Assembly: GCA_002322035.1 (NCBI GenBank)
Contig: DCNF01000043.1
Coordinates: 49,023-73,675, forward strand
DNA from: Geobacter sp. UBA1603
Lineage (GTDB): Bacteria > Desulfobacterota > Desulfuromonadia > Geobacterales > Pseudopelobacteraceae
DNA length: 24,653 nucleotides
Direction: 5' to 3'
How positions within the stretch are numbered: position 1 is the first letter of the stretch; each line of letters starts with the position of its first letter. The notes beneath the pieces are model-generated. The model searched no databases. It worked only from the letters and a program-made list of their open reading frames with translations, and was not told where the DNA came from. This document shows, piece by piece, positions 16,420 through 23,950 of this stretch. Made by a program: the position numbers and the translations under genes.

Positions 16420-17436
16420 TTGATTGTCATGAAATCATTGCTGTCAAAATTGTTCGGGGATTCAGAGCTGGAAGCGGTCTTGTCCGAAAACAGGCAACTG
16501 CGCGAACGCCAGTTCAAGCAGGTTGAATATATCCGGAGAAAGACGAACCAGCTGCTTCTGCTAATGGGCACATTACCGATCAGGCCTGAAGAGCTTGACG
16601 ATGACAACCTGCTGGGAATTGACCCGATCGGGACGGTTGCCGAGTCCTTCGGTCAGATACTTGAGCATGAAAAACAACTCAACAACGAGTTGCAGATCGC
16701 CCATGATGAAATCAGGGCGATCATCTCTTCTGTCGGGATCGGAATCGTCGTTGTTGACAGCGAGATGCGTATCAAAATGTATAACCAGCGGGTCAAAGAG
16801 CTGTTTGAGCTGGCGCCTGAAGAGCTGACGGGGCAGACCTGTTGCCAGGCCCTGTGCGGTTCTGGTCAGCCGCCGTCCTATTGCACTTTTGAGCGGGTCA
16901 TGGAGTCGCGGCGCACGGTGCACCAGCCTGACTGGCAGCAGGGAAACCGCCATTTCGATGTTATCGGAACGCCGGTCAAGGACAAGTTCGGTGATGTGAC
17001 CCATGTGGTGCTTGCCTACAACGATATTACGCTTCGTATAGAGTACGAGCAGCAGCTTCGGGAACGTGAAAAGATATATCTCGACTTGTTTGAGAATGTC
17101 GGCGACATGGTACAGTGCGTCATGCCGGACGGGACATTCATGTTTGTCAACCGGGCCTGGCGTGAACAGTTGGGATACAGCGCCGATGAGCTGGCAGGGC
17201 TTAAGGTCTGGAACATTATTGCCCCCGAGCACCGCAAGCAGTGTCTGGAAATCTTTAACAGCCTGGTGCAGGGGAAACAAACCGAGATGGTCTCAACGGT
17301 CTTCTTCAGTAAAGACGGTCGTGAAATCCCGGTGGAGGGGCACGCCTGTTCCAGTCGGGCCCAGGGGAAAACAATTGCCACATTCGGTATGTTCCGCTGC
17401 CGGGCCGTTTCTGTCGCACCGGGGTCAGAGGGATGA
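16420..17436 (+). CDS. Double-PAS sensor protein without output domain
   Basis: 338 residues. An N-terminal region with coiled-coil tendency (about 15-45 and 78-100) leads to PAS domain 1 (about 98-205, IISSVGIGIVVVDSEMRIKMYN ... HVVLAYNDITLRIEYEQQL), a linker helix, and PAS domain 2 (about 217-330, LDLFENVGDMVQCVMPDGTF ... VNRAWREQLGYSADEL). No kinase, cyclase, EAL or DNA-binding domain follows. PAS 1 carries four Cys in a short loop (141, 142, 146, 155: TCCQALCGSGQPPSYC), which could bind a metal or sense redox state. TTG 16420 has AAGGA five bases upstream; ATG 16429 is the alternative. It overlaps mqnC by 4 bases. Partner and signal are unknown. Confidence 0.8.
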   Translation: MIVMKSLLSKLFGDSELEAVLSENRQLRERQFKQVEYIRRKTNQLLLLMGTLPIRPEELDDDNLLGIDPIGTVAESFGQILEHEKQLNNELQIAHDEIRAIISSVGIGIVVVDSEMRIKMYNQRVKELFELAPEELTGQTCCQALCGSGQPPSYCTFERVMESRRTVHQPDWQQGNRHFDVIGTPVKDKFGDVTHVVLAYNDITLRIEYEQQLREREKIYLDLFENVGDMVQCVMPDGTFMFVNRAWREQLGYSADELAGLKVWNIIAPEHRKQCLEIFNSLVQGKQTEMVSTVFFSKDGREIPVEGHACSSRAQGKTIATFGMFRCRAVSVAPGSEG

Positions 17437-18482
17437 CGGTGTTTCCGACAGCCGGCCGCATCTGCCGCGATGAGGCGTGTGCGCTGTTAACCGGAGGAGA
17501 GCTGGTTCTTCTGGGAAAGCGTGCTGATGCCATCTGCCGGGTGAGGCATCCCCAGAAGCGGGTTACCTTCGTTATCGACCGTAATGTCAACTATACCAAC
17601 GTATGCACTTCAAAATGCTCGTTCTGTGCGTTTTACCGTGAGCAGGGGGCCCCTGACGGTTATGTCTTAAGCCTTGAGGAAATCTGCGCCAAGGTCGCCG
17701 AACTGGTCGAGCAGGGGGGGACCCAGCTGCTGATGCAGGGGGGGCTTAACCCCGACCTGAAGATCGACTTTTTCGAGCATTTGTTTCGCCAGGTCAAGCA
17801 CCGTTTTCCGGTCGTGCAGAACCACTCCCTATCACCGGCCGAGATCTGCTGTATCGCCGAGACGTCCGGCCTGTCGGTTGACGACACGCTGGAGCGCCTC
17901 AAGCGGGCCGGGCTCGACTCGCTGCCGGGGGGCGGCGCCGAGATTCTGGTGGACGAGGTGCGCGGCAGTATCTCCCCCAACAAGATCGGCTGGCGGCAAT
18001 GGGCCGACGTGATGCTCACCGCGGCCCGGCTCGGAATGCCGACCACTGCCACGATGATGTTCGGCAGTCGGGAAAAGCCGGAGGATATCGTTGAGCATCT
18101 CTTCCGGATCCGTGAGCTTCAGGATCAGGGTGGTTCGTTCACCGCCTTCATCCCCTGGACCTACCAGCCGGGTAACACCGAACTGGGCGGAACCACCGCC
18201 AGCGGTGTCGAGTATCTGAAAGTGCTGGCTTTGTCGCGAATCGTGCTCGACAACGTGCCCAACATCCAGGCCAGTTGGGTGACCCAGGGGGCCAAGATGG
18301 CCCAGGTGGCGCTTTTTTTTGGCGCAAACGACCTGGGTGGCACCATGCTTGAAGAAAATGTCGTCGCGGCAGCCGGCTGCAGCTTCCGCATGTCCCAGGA
18401 TGAGATGATCAGCTTGATTCGCAGTGCCGGCTTTATTCCGGCCCAGAGGTCAACGACCTATCGGATACTCAGGGAGTTCTGA
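17433..18482 (+). CDS. mqnC: Cyclic dehypoxanthinylfutalosine synthase (radical SAM)
   Basis: Radical SAM enzyme of the futalosine route to menaquinone; it cyclises dehypoxanthine futalosine. It has 349 residues. The FeS-cluster motif is Cys58, Cys62, Cys65 in NVNYTNVCTSKCSFCAFY. Other MqnC-like stretches are LLMQGGLNPDLKIDFFEHL, AGLDSLPGGGAEILVDEVR, TTATMMFGSREKPEDIVEHL and FTAFIPWTYQPGNTEL. The sister enzyme MqnE is the main alternative; the IDRNVNYTN and FIPWT motifs favour MqnC. ATG 17433 overlaps the PAS gene stop (ATGA). No other mqn gene is in the window. Confidence 0.9.
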   Translation: MTVFPTAGRICRDEACALLTGGELVLLGKRADAICRVRHPQKRVTFVIDRNVNYTNVCTSKCSFCAFYREQGAPDGYVLSLEEICAKVAELVEQGGTQLLMQGGLNPDLKIDFFEHLFRQVKHRFPVVQNHSLSPAEICCIAETSGLSVDDTLERLKRAGLDSLPGGGAEILVDEVRGSISPNKIGWRQWADVMLTAARLGMPTTATMMFGSREKPEDIVEHLFRIRELQDQGGSFTAFIPWTYQPGNTELGGTTASGVEYLKVLALSRIVLDNVPNIQASWVTQGAKMAQVALFFGANDLGGTMLEENVVAAAGCSFRMSQDEMISLIRSAGFIPAQRSTTYRILREF

Positions 18483-18496
18483 GCGAACGGAGAGAT

Positions 18497-19630
18497 GTGC
18501 CCGCTTACGAATTGATAGAAAATGCCTCGGCCCTGGCCGGACTCTGTGGTCATCTGGCCGGCGAACGCGAGCTGGCACTCGATCTGGAGATGGACTCGCT
18601 GCACCATTACCGGGAGAAGGTCTGTCTGATGCAGGTGTCGACTCGCTCAGCCAGCTGGCTGATCGACCCGCTGGCGCTCGACAGCCTCGACCCGCTGGGC
18701 GCGGTGCTGGGCAATCCAGAAACTCAGGTGGTCATGCACGGCGCCGATTACGATATCCGCTCCATGCACCGGGATTTCGGACTTGAAGTGGGGCGGCTTT
18801 TTGACACCATGATCGCCTCCCGTTTTCTCGGTATTCGTGAATTCGGCCTGGCAGCGCTTCTTAAGGAGCATTTTGGCGTCGAGCTGGACAAGAAATACCA
18901 GAAGGCCGATTGGAGCAAGCGACCGCTCTCGACGGAGATGAGCGCCTATGCCGTCGCTGACACGGCCCATCTCCTGCCGCTTTCTGACCTGCTGCGGCGC
19001 GGGCTGAAGCAGGCGGGGCGGCTGGCCTGGCTGGAGGAGGAGTGCCGGTTGGTCATCCAGGCACGGGTTGCCGAGAAGGAAGGGTCGCTATTTCTGTCCT
19101 GCAAAGGTGCCGGCAAGCTCAGGGGGCGCAGCCTGGCCGCCCTTGAGAACCTGCTGCAGCTGCGGGACCGCACGGCCCGGCAGCTTGACCGTCCCCCGTT
19201 TAAGGTGATCCCGGCCGATCTGTTGATTGAAATCGCCGGGGCAATGCCGCAGACAGCCCCTGATCTTGATGCTGTCAATGGAATGACCCCCAAGCTGGCC
19301 AGCCGTTTCGGCGAGCGGATGCTGTCGGCTGTGGCAGCTGCTGCGGCCGTGCCGGTGCAGAATCTGCCCCGTTTCCCGCGGCAGCGGAAGCCGGAACCGT
19401 CGGAAGGGACAAAAGAGCGCCTTAAGAAGCTGAAATCATGGAGAGAGACGCGCAGCAGCGGGTTGAGTCTCGAACCGGGTGTCCTGGCTCCCAACTGGCT
19501 GCTGGAAAGCGTGGCCGATGCCATGCCGGCCACCTGCAGGGCTCTGGAGACGATCGGCGGTATGCGGGCCTGGCAGCGAGAGCTGTTCGGCCCGGAACTG
19601 CTGACAGCGGAAGGCTCACTTCAGGAGTAA
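18497..19630 (+). CDS. rnd: Ribonuclease D
   Basis: 3'-5' exoribonuclease of the DEDDy class that trims tRNA and other small RNAs. It has 377 residues. Catalytic residues are visible: Asp29 and Glu31 (ALDLEMD), Asp86 (HGADYDI), Tyr151 and Asp155 (SAYAVADTAHLLPL). An HRDC domain follows at about 205-290 (LLQLRDRTARQLDRPPFKVIPADLLIEIA), and a second HRDC-like stretch sits at the C-terminus (about 325-370), as in E. coli RNase D. GTG 18497 has GGAGAG just upstream and follows mqnC by 14 bases. Its place between quinone and lipid A genes looks incidental. Confidence 0.92.
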   Translation: MPAYELIENASALAGLCGHLAGERELALDLEMDSLHHYREKVCLMQVSTRSASWLIDPLALDSLDPLGAVLGNPETQVVMHGADYDIRSMHRDFGLEVGRLFDTMIASRFLGIREFGLAALLKEHFGVELDKKYQKADWSKRPLSTEMSAYAVADTAHLLPLSDLLRRGLKQAGRLAWLEEECRLVIQARVAEKEGSLFLSCKGAGKLRGRSLAALENLLQLRDRTARQLDRPPFKVIPADLLIEIAGAMPQTAPDLDAVNGMTPKLASRFGERMLSAVAAAAAVPVQNLPRFPRQRKPEPSEGTKERLKKLKSWRETRSSGLSLEPGVLAPNWLLESVADAMPATCRALETIGGMRAWQRELFGPELLTAEGSLQE

Positions 19631-19636
19631 TTACCC

Positions 19637-20572
19637 ATGGGACATCCCTACGTCAGCATTGTCATACCGGTCTATAACGAGGAGTCGAACCTCGGCCCGC
19701 TCATGGAACGCCTCTATTCTGCGGCCCAGGGGCTCGAGAGGCCGTTTGAGATTATCTTCACAAACGATGGTTCCCGTGACCGTTCCCTTGAGATTCTACG
19801 GGGCATGGTGGAAACGTATCCGGGCGTCAAGGTGATCGAATTCAACGGCAATTTTGGCCAGCACATGGCGATCCTGGCGGCCTTTGAGATGTCGCGGGGC
19901 GAGATCGTGATCACCCTCGATGCCGACCTGCAGAATCCGCCGGAAGAGATCCCCCGCCTGGTGGCAGAGATCGAAAAGGGGCATGACGTGGTCGGTACCA
20001 TCCGCCAGCAGCGCCAGGATTCTGCTTTCCGCAAAATGGCATCGCGCATCGTTAATATCACCACCAACAAGATGACCGGCATGGCCATGAACGACTACGG
20101 CTGCATGCTGCGGGCCTATCACCGTTACGTGGTGGAGAACATCAACCGCTGCCGGGAGACGACAACCTTCATACCGGCCCTGGCCCAGACCTTCGCCAGT
20201 AACCCGACCGAGATCGAGGTCGCCCATTCCGAGCGGGCTGCCGGTGAGAGCAAATATTCCCTCTATCGGTTGATCCGCCTCAACTTCGATCTGATGACCG
20301 GTTTCTCGGTGGTGCCGCTGCAACTGTTTGCCCTGTTCGGCATCATCACCTCGGTGTTGTCCCTGGCCTTTGCCCTGTTCCTGCTGATCCGGCGCTTTAT
20401 CGTCGGAGCCGAAGTGGAAGGGGTCTTCACCCTCTTCGCCATCCTGTTTTTCTTCATCGGTATCATCATCATGGGGATCGGCATCGTCGGCGAGTATGTG
20501 GGCAGGATCTATCAGGAGGTCCGCAAGCGGCCGAGGTTTGTGGTCCGGAGGACGTATGGGTTTGAAGAATAA
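19637..20572 (+). CDS. arnC: ArnC-like undecaprenyl-phosphate glycosyltransferase
   Basis: Family 2 glycosyltransferase with 311 residues, matching ArnC, which transfers 4-formamido-arabinose from UDP to undecaprenyl phosphate for lipid A modification. Visible: SIVIPVYNEESNLGPL at the start, FTNDGSRDRSL, DAD at 95-97 (ITLDADLQNPPEEIPRL), AHSERAAGESKYSLYRLIRLNFDLMTGFS, then two membrane segments (about 228-250 and 262-288) and a basic tail. Dolichyl-phosphate-mannose-type enzymes look similar; the call to ArnC relies on the next two genes, which match both halves of ArnA. It starts 6 bases after rnd and overlaps the formyltransferase by 17 bases. Confidence 0.8.
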   Translation: MGHPYVSIVIPVYNEESNLGPLMERLYSAAQGLERPFEIIFTNDGSRDRSLEILRGMVETYPGVKVIEFNGNFGQHMAILAAFEMSRGEIVITLDADLQNPPEEIPRLVAEIEKGHDVVGTIRQQRQDSAFRKMASRIVNITTNKMTGMAMNDYGCMLRAYHRYVVENINRCRETTTFIPALAQTFASNPTEIEVAHSERAAGESKYSLYRLIRLNFDLMTGFSVVPLQLFALFGIITSVLSLAFALFLLIRRFIVGAEVEGVFTLFAILFFFIGIIIMGIGIVGEYVGRIYQEVRKRPRFVVRRTYGFEE

Positions 20573-21467
20573 CCGGCTCGTCGTCTGCGCCTATCATAAC
20601 GTGGGCTACCGCTGCATCGAGGAACTGCTGCGACAGGGGGCTGATATTTCCCTGATCTTTACCCACGAGGATTCTCCGACCGAGCAGATCTGGTTTGCCT
20701 CGGTTCGCGAGTTGGCGGAGCGAAACGGTATTCCGTATCTGACGACTGACATATCGCTGCCGGAGAACGTGGAAAAGGTGCGGGAGATCGCCCCGGATTT
20801 CATGTTCTCCTTCTATTACCGGAATATGATCAGGTCGGAGGTGCTGGCGATTCCGAAGCAGGGGGCGCTTAACCTGCATGGCTCCTACCTGCCGAAGTAC
20901 CGCGGACGGGTGCCGGTCAACTGGGCCGTGATCAACGGCGAGACCGAGACCGGCGCCACCCTGCACTACATGGTGGAAAAACCGGATGCCGGCGACATCG
21001 TCGACCAAGAGAAGGTGCCGATCCTTTTCGAAGATACGGCCCACGATGTCTTCGGTAAGGTGACGGATGTTGCAGCCCTTGTGATGGCCCGTAGTTGGCC
21101 ACTTCTTAAGGAAGGGCGGGCGGCACGCATCCCCATGGATCTGAAGGCCGGCAGCTACTTCGGCGGCCGCAAACCGGCTGACGGCCGCATCGACTGGTCG
21201 CAACGCGCCGTACAGATTTATAATCTCATTCGCGGAGTGACCCATCCCTATCCGGGGGCCTTTACCCACCTGAACGGAAGGCGGGTCATCATCTGGTCAT
21301 CCCGGCCCATTGAGGGCACCGGCGAGCCGGGACATGTTTTGTCTTATAATCCGCTCGTGGTAGGCACTGGCGAGGGACTGTTGGAAATCAGGTCGCTGCA
21401 GTTTGAAGGGGAAGAGGAACAGAGCGCGAACCGGATAATGAACGAAACGGTATTACATTTCGAATAA
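20556..21467 (+). CDS. ArnA-type formyltransferase, stand-alone
   Basis: Matches the N-terminal half of ArnA, which puts a formyl group from N10-formyltetrahydrofolate on UDP-4-amino-arabinose. It has 303 residues. Catalytic residues align: Asn106 and His108 in GALNLHGSYLPKYRGRVPVNW, and Asp144 in EKPDAGDIVDQE. The C-terminal part (FGGRKPADGRIDWSQRA, IYNLIRGVTHPYPGAFT) matches ArnA and methionyl-tRNA formyltransferase relatives. The frame is open to 20496, but ATG 20556 has GGAGG at a good distance and gives the expected start before RLVVCAYHNVGYRCIEELL. In enterobacteria this domain is fused to the decarboxylase; here it is a separate gene. Other sugar N-formyltransferases are possible. Confidence 0.85.
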   Translation: MGLKNNRLVVCAYHNVGYRCIEELLRQGADISLIFTHEDSPTEQIWFASVRELAERNGIPYLTTDISLPENVEKVREIAPDFMFSFYYRNMIRSEVLAIPKQGALNLHGSYLPKYRGRVPVNWAVINGETETGATLHYMVEKPDAGDIVDQEKVPILFEDTAHDVFGKVTDVAALVMARSWPLLKEGRAARIPMDLKAGSYFGGRKPADGRIDWSQRAVQIYNLIRGVTHPYPGAFTHLNGRRVIIWSSRPIEGTGEPGHVLSYNPLVVGTGEGLLEIRSLQFEGEEEQSANRIMNETVLHFE

Positions 21468-21478
21468 AGGAGCAGTTC

Positions 21479-22519
21479 ATGAAAGTATTAATTCTCGGTG
21501 TCAACGGTTTTATCGGAAATGCCCTGACCCACCGCATCCTCACCACCACCGATTGGGAAGTGTACGGCCTCGACATGGCCTGCGACAAGCTGGAGCGCTC
21601 CCTGGGTGATTCCCGTTTCCACTTCCTTGAGGGGGATATCACCATCAACAAGGAGTGGATCGAGTACAACATCAAGAAGTGCGACGTGGTGCTGCCACTG
21701 GTGGCCATCGCTACGCCGGTGACCTACGTCAAGGATCCGCTGCGGGTTTTCGAGCTTGATTTCGAGGAAAATCTCAAGATCATCCGCATATGCCACAAGT
21801 ATAAGAAGCGGGTTATTTTCCCCTCCACCTCCGAGGTGTATGGCATGAGCCCTGATAAGGAGTTCGACGAGGATAACTCGCCGCTGATGCTGGGGCCCAT
21901 CGCCAAGGAGCGCTGGATCTATTCCTGCGCCAAGCAGATGCTTGACCGGGTCATCTACGCCTACGGTGCCCACGAAGGATTGAAATTCACCCTCTTCCGC
22001 CCCTTCAACTGGATCGGCCCCAAGCTGGACAGCATCCATACCGCCAAGGAAGGCAGCTCGCGTGTCCTGACCCAGTTCCTCTACAACATCCTGGCCGAGG
22101 AGCCGATCCAGCTGGTGGACGGCGGCAACCAGCGGCGCTCCTTCACCTTCATCGAGGACGGTATTGACGCCCTGATGAAGATCATTGAGAACAAAAATGG
22201 CTGCGCTGACGGCAGGATCTTCAACATCGGCAACCCGAACAACGACCTGTCGGTCAGGGAACTGGCCGAAAAGCTGCGGGCCATGGTTGCCGAGTTTCCG
22301 CTTTACAGGGAGAAGGCCGAAAAATGCCGTATTGTCGAGACCTCCTCCGACACCTTCTACGGCAAGGGATACCAGGACATGCTGACCCGGGTGCCGTCGG
22401 TCAAACGGGCCAAGGAGTGCCTGGGGTGGGAGCCGACCACTACGGTTGACGATGCCCTGCGCAAAACCCTCGAATTTTACCTGGTGGACGAGCGGGAAAA
22501 GCTGTCAGAGTTTCTCTAG
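21479..22519 (+). CDS. ArnA-type UDP-glucuronate decarboxylase, stand-alone
   Basis: Matches the C-terminal half of ArnA, an NAD-dependent short-chain dehydrogenase that oxidises and decarboxylates UDP-glucuronate to UDP-4-keto-pentose. It has 346 residues. Visible: LGVNGFIGNAL (NAD binding, residues 7-15), FPSTSEVYGM, the Y-x-x-x-K pair Tyr148/Lys152 in RWIYSCAKQMLDRVIYAYG, FRPFNWIGPKLD, SSRVLTQFL, and the Arg-containing GGNQRRSFTFIEDGIDAL, equivalent to the Arg that separates ArnA from plain UDP-xylose synthases. AAAGGAGC precedes ATG 21479. gspH follows after 3 bases. Confidence 0.9.
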   Translation: MKVLILGVNGFIGNALTHRILTTTDWEVYGLDMACDKLERSLGDSRFHFLEGDITINKEWIEYNIKKCDVVLPLVAIATPVTYVKDPLRVFELDFEENLKIIRICHKYKKRVIFPSTSEVYGMSPDKEFDEDNSPLMLGPIAKERWIYSCAKQMLDRVIYAYGAHEGLKFTLFRPFNWIGPKLDSIHTAKEGSSRVLTQFLYNILAEEPIQLVDGGNQRRSFTFIEDGIDALMKIIENKNGCADGRIFNIGNPNNDLSVRELAEKLRAMVAEFPLYREKAEKCRIVETSSDTFYGKGYQDMLTRVPSVKRAKECLGWEPTTTVDDALRKTLEFYLVDEREKLSEFL

Positions 22520-22522
22520 ACG

Positions 22523-23023
22523 ATGAATCGCCATGGTTTCACCCTGATCGAGATCGCCGTGGTCATTGCCATTATCGGCATGGTCATGGCGATCGTTATT
22601 CCCCGCCTCCCCTCTTCGGAAAGCGAAGATCTGAAAAGCTCAGCCCGTACCCTTGCAGCGACCCTGCGCTATGCCCAGGAGCGGGCAGCCACCAATCGCA
22701 CGATATACTATCTGAAACTGGAGCCGGGCGGCAATTCCGCCACCATGACGGAGGCCGCTGGCGATGGCAGTGAAAAAAAGCCCTCTGATCCGTTGCTCCA
22801 AAAACGGATCCTTCGTGAGCGGATTGTTGTGTCCGACGTCAGAATCCCTCGCCTGGGCACGATCAACGATGGCCAGCTGCGCCTCGATATCGGACCGGGC
22901 GGCCTGCGTGAACTGGCGGTCATCCATCTGCGCTCGCCCGGAGGCCAGCAGTGGACCGTGACGGCTTTCCCGTCCGGAGGCAAGGTCAAACTGTACGAAG
23001 GGTACGAGGAGAACCCCCAATGA
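22523..23023 (+). CDS. gspH: Type II secretion minor pseudopilin GspH
   Basis: Minor pseudopilin of the type II secretion pseudopilus. It has 166 residues. The prepilin peptidase site is MNRHG^FTLIEIAVVIAIIGMVMAIVIPRL: cleavage after Gly5 and the conserved Glu at +5, then one membrane helix. The rest is a GspH-like beta domain (ARTLAATLRYAQERAATNRTIYYL near the start). It begins 3 bases after the decarboxylase stop without a clear Shine-Dalgarno, so translation may be coupled. Its order with the next three genes, H-I-J-K, fixes the identity. The major pseudopilin GspG is not in the window. Confidence 0.88.
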   Translation: MNRHGFTLIEIAVVIAIIGMVMAIVIPRLPSSESEDLKSSARTLAATLRYAQERAATNRTIYYLKLEPGGNSATMTEAAGDGSEKKPSDPLLQKRILRERIVVSDVRIPRLGTINDGQLRLDIGPGGLRELAVIHLRSPGGQQWTVTAFPSGGKVKLYEGYEENPQ

Positions 23024-23355
23024 GGGGCTTTACGCTGCTGGAAGTTATGGTCTCCCTGGCGATCATGGCCGGCGTGATCCTGACGGTAGTCGGTTCGGTC
23101 AACTACCATCTGTTGGTTATCAGCCGCGAGCGGGACGATACCACCCTGACGCTGTTGGCCCGGTCCAAGCTGATGGAGCTTTCCCAGGCCGGGATCGGCT
23201 CCGGCCAGGGGACCTTTGCCCCGATGCGTTCCGATATCAGCTGGAAGGCAGAGCAGCGTGACACCGAGCTGCCGGTATTGAAAAAGCTTATTCTAACCGT
23301 GCACCGCACCGGTGACAAACGGGAGGTGACGCTTGTGCGTTATCTCTCACCGTAA
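23020..23355 (+). CDS. gspI: Type II secretion minor pseudopilin GspI
   Basis: Minor pseudopilin with 111 residues. It opens MRG^FTLLEVMVSLAIMAGVILTVVG: very short leader, prepilin peptidase site and Glu at +5. The following VISRERDDTTLTLLARSKLMEL is the usual GspI helix. The frame is open 23 codons upstream, but ATG 23020 overlaps the gspH stop (ATGA), has GAGGAG upstream and puts the prepilin motif at the start. It is believed to form the pseudopilus tip with GspJ and GspK. Confidence 0.9.
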   Translation: MRGFTLLEVMVSLAIMAGVILTVVGSVNYHLLVISRERDDTTLTLLARSKLMELSQAGIGSGQGTFAPMRSDISWKAEQRDTELPVLKKLILTVHRTGDKREVTLVRYLSP

Positions 23356-23950
23356 GGGATTCACACTGCTTGAGGTGCTGATTGCCGTGGCGCTGCTCGG
23401 CATCCTGGCGGCATCGCTCTACGCCAGCTATTTTGCGGTTATCAGGGCCCGTGAGCGGGCTGCTGAGGGGATGGAGTCTCGCCGCGAACTCGGGGCGACG
23501 CTTGACCTGCTGCGGCGGGAAGCATCCTCGGCCCTCTTTGCCCGAAGCGACAATCGTATGCGATTTGTCGTTGAGGATCGCGACATCTTCGGTAAGCCGG
23601 CTTCGGGCATCGAATTTGCTGCACTTGCTCCACCGGACCTGTCGCTGCGGAACAGCTCCGGCATGGTGGCGCTGCGCTACCGGCTTGAGGAACGCTCGAA
23701 GAAGCTTGTGCTGACCCGGGCCGAGCGGGATCTGCTCTTCGATCAGGCCGAGTGGCTGCCGTATCCGCAGATGGAGCGGATAAGCTCATTTCTGGTGGAA
23801 TGCTATGACGGCTCCACGTGGGTTAAAACCTGGGATACGGCGCTGACCGGGCGGCTGCCGGAGATGGTTCGTTTCACAGTGCAGGTGGATGATGACGGCA
23901 CGCCCCAGCAGTTTTCGATGGTTGCCACCCCGCGGATGGCAGCGCGATGA
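23333..23950 (+). CDS. gspJ: Type II secretion minor pseudopilin GspJ
   Basis: Minor pseudopilin with 205 residues, the typical GspJ length. The leader and cleavage site are MCVISHRKG^FTLLEVLIAVALLGILAASLYASYF, with Glu at +5. Next comes GATLDLLRREASSALF, then a beta domain (LRYRLEERSKKLVLTRAERD). The start is TTG at 23333, set by a strong GGAGG (23322-23326) six bases upstream; no in-frame ATG or GTG lies nearer. It overlaps gspI by 23 bases and gspK by 4. Confidence 0.88.
   Translation: MCVISHRKGFTLLEVLIAVALLGILAASLYASYFAVIRARERAAEGMESRRELGATLDLLRREASSALFARSDNRMRFVVEDRDIFGKPASGIEFAALAPPDLSLRNSSGMVALRYRLEERSKKLVLTRAERDLLFDQAEWLPYPQMERISSFLVECYDGSTWVKTWDTALTGRLPEMVRFTVQVDDDGTPQQFSMVATPRMAAR

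Noticed and set aside
20496..20555. Upstream 20-codon extension of the formyltransferase
   Set aside because: It lies wholly within the ArnC frame, has no family similarity, and ATG 20556 has a good ribosome-binding site.
23811..23835. CCACGTGG-like palindrome as a third parS
   Set aside because: Only the CACGTG core is shared; the GTTT and AAAC flanks of parS are missing.
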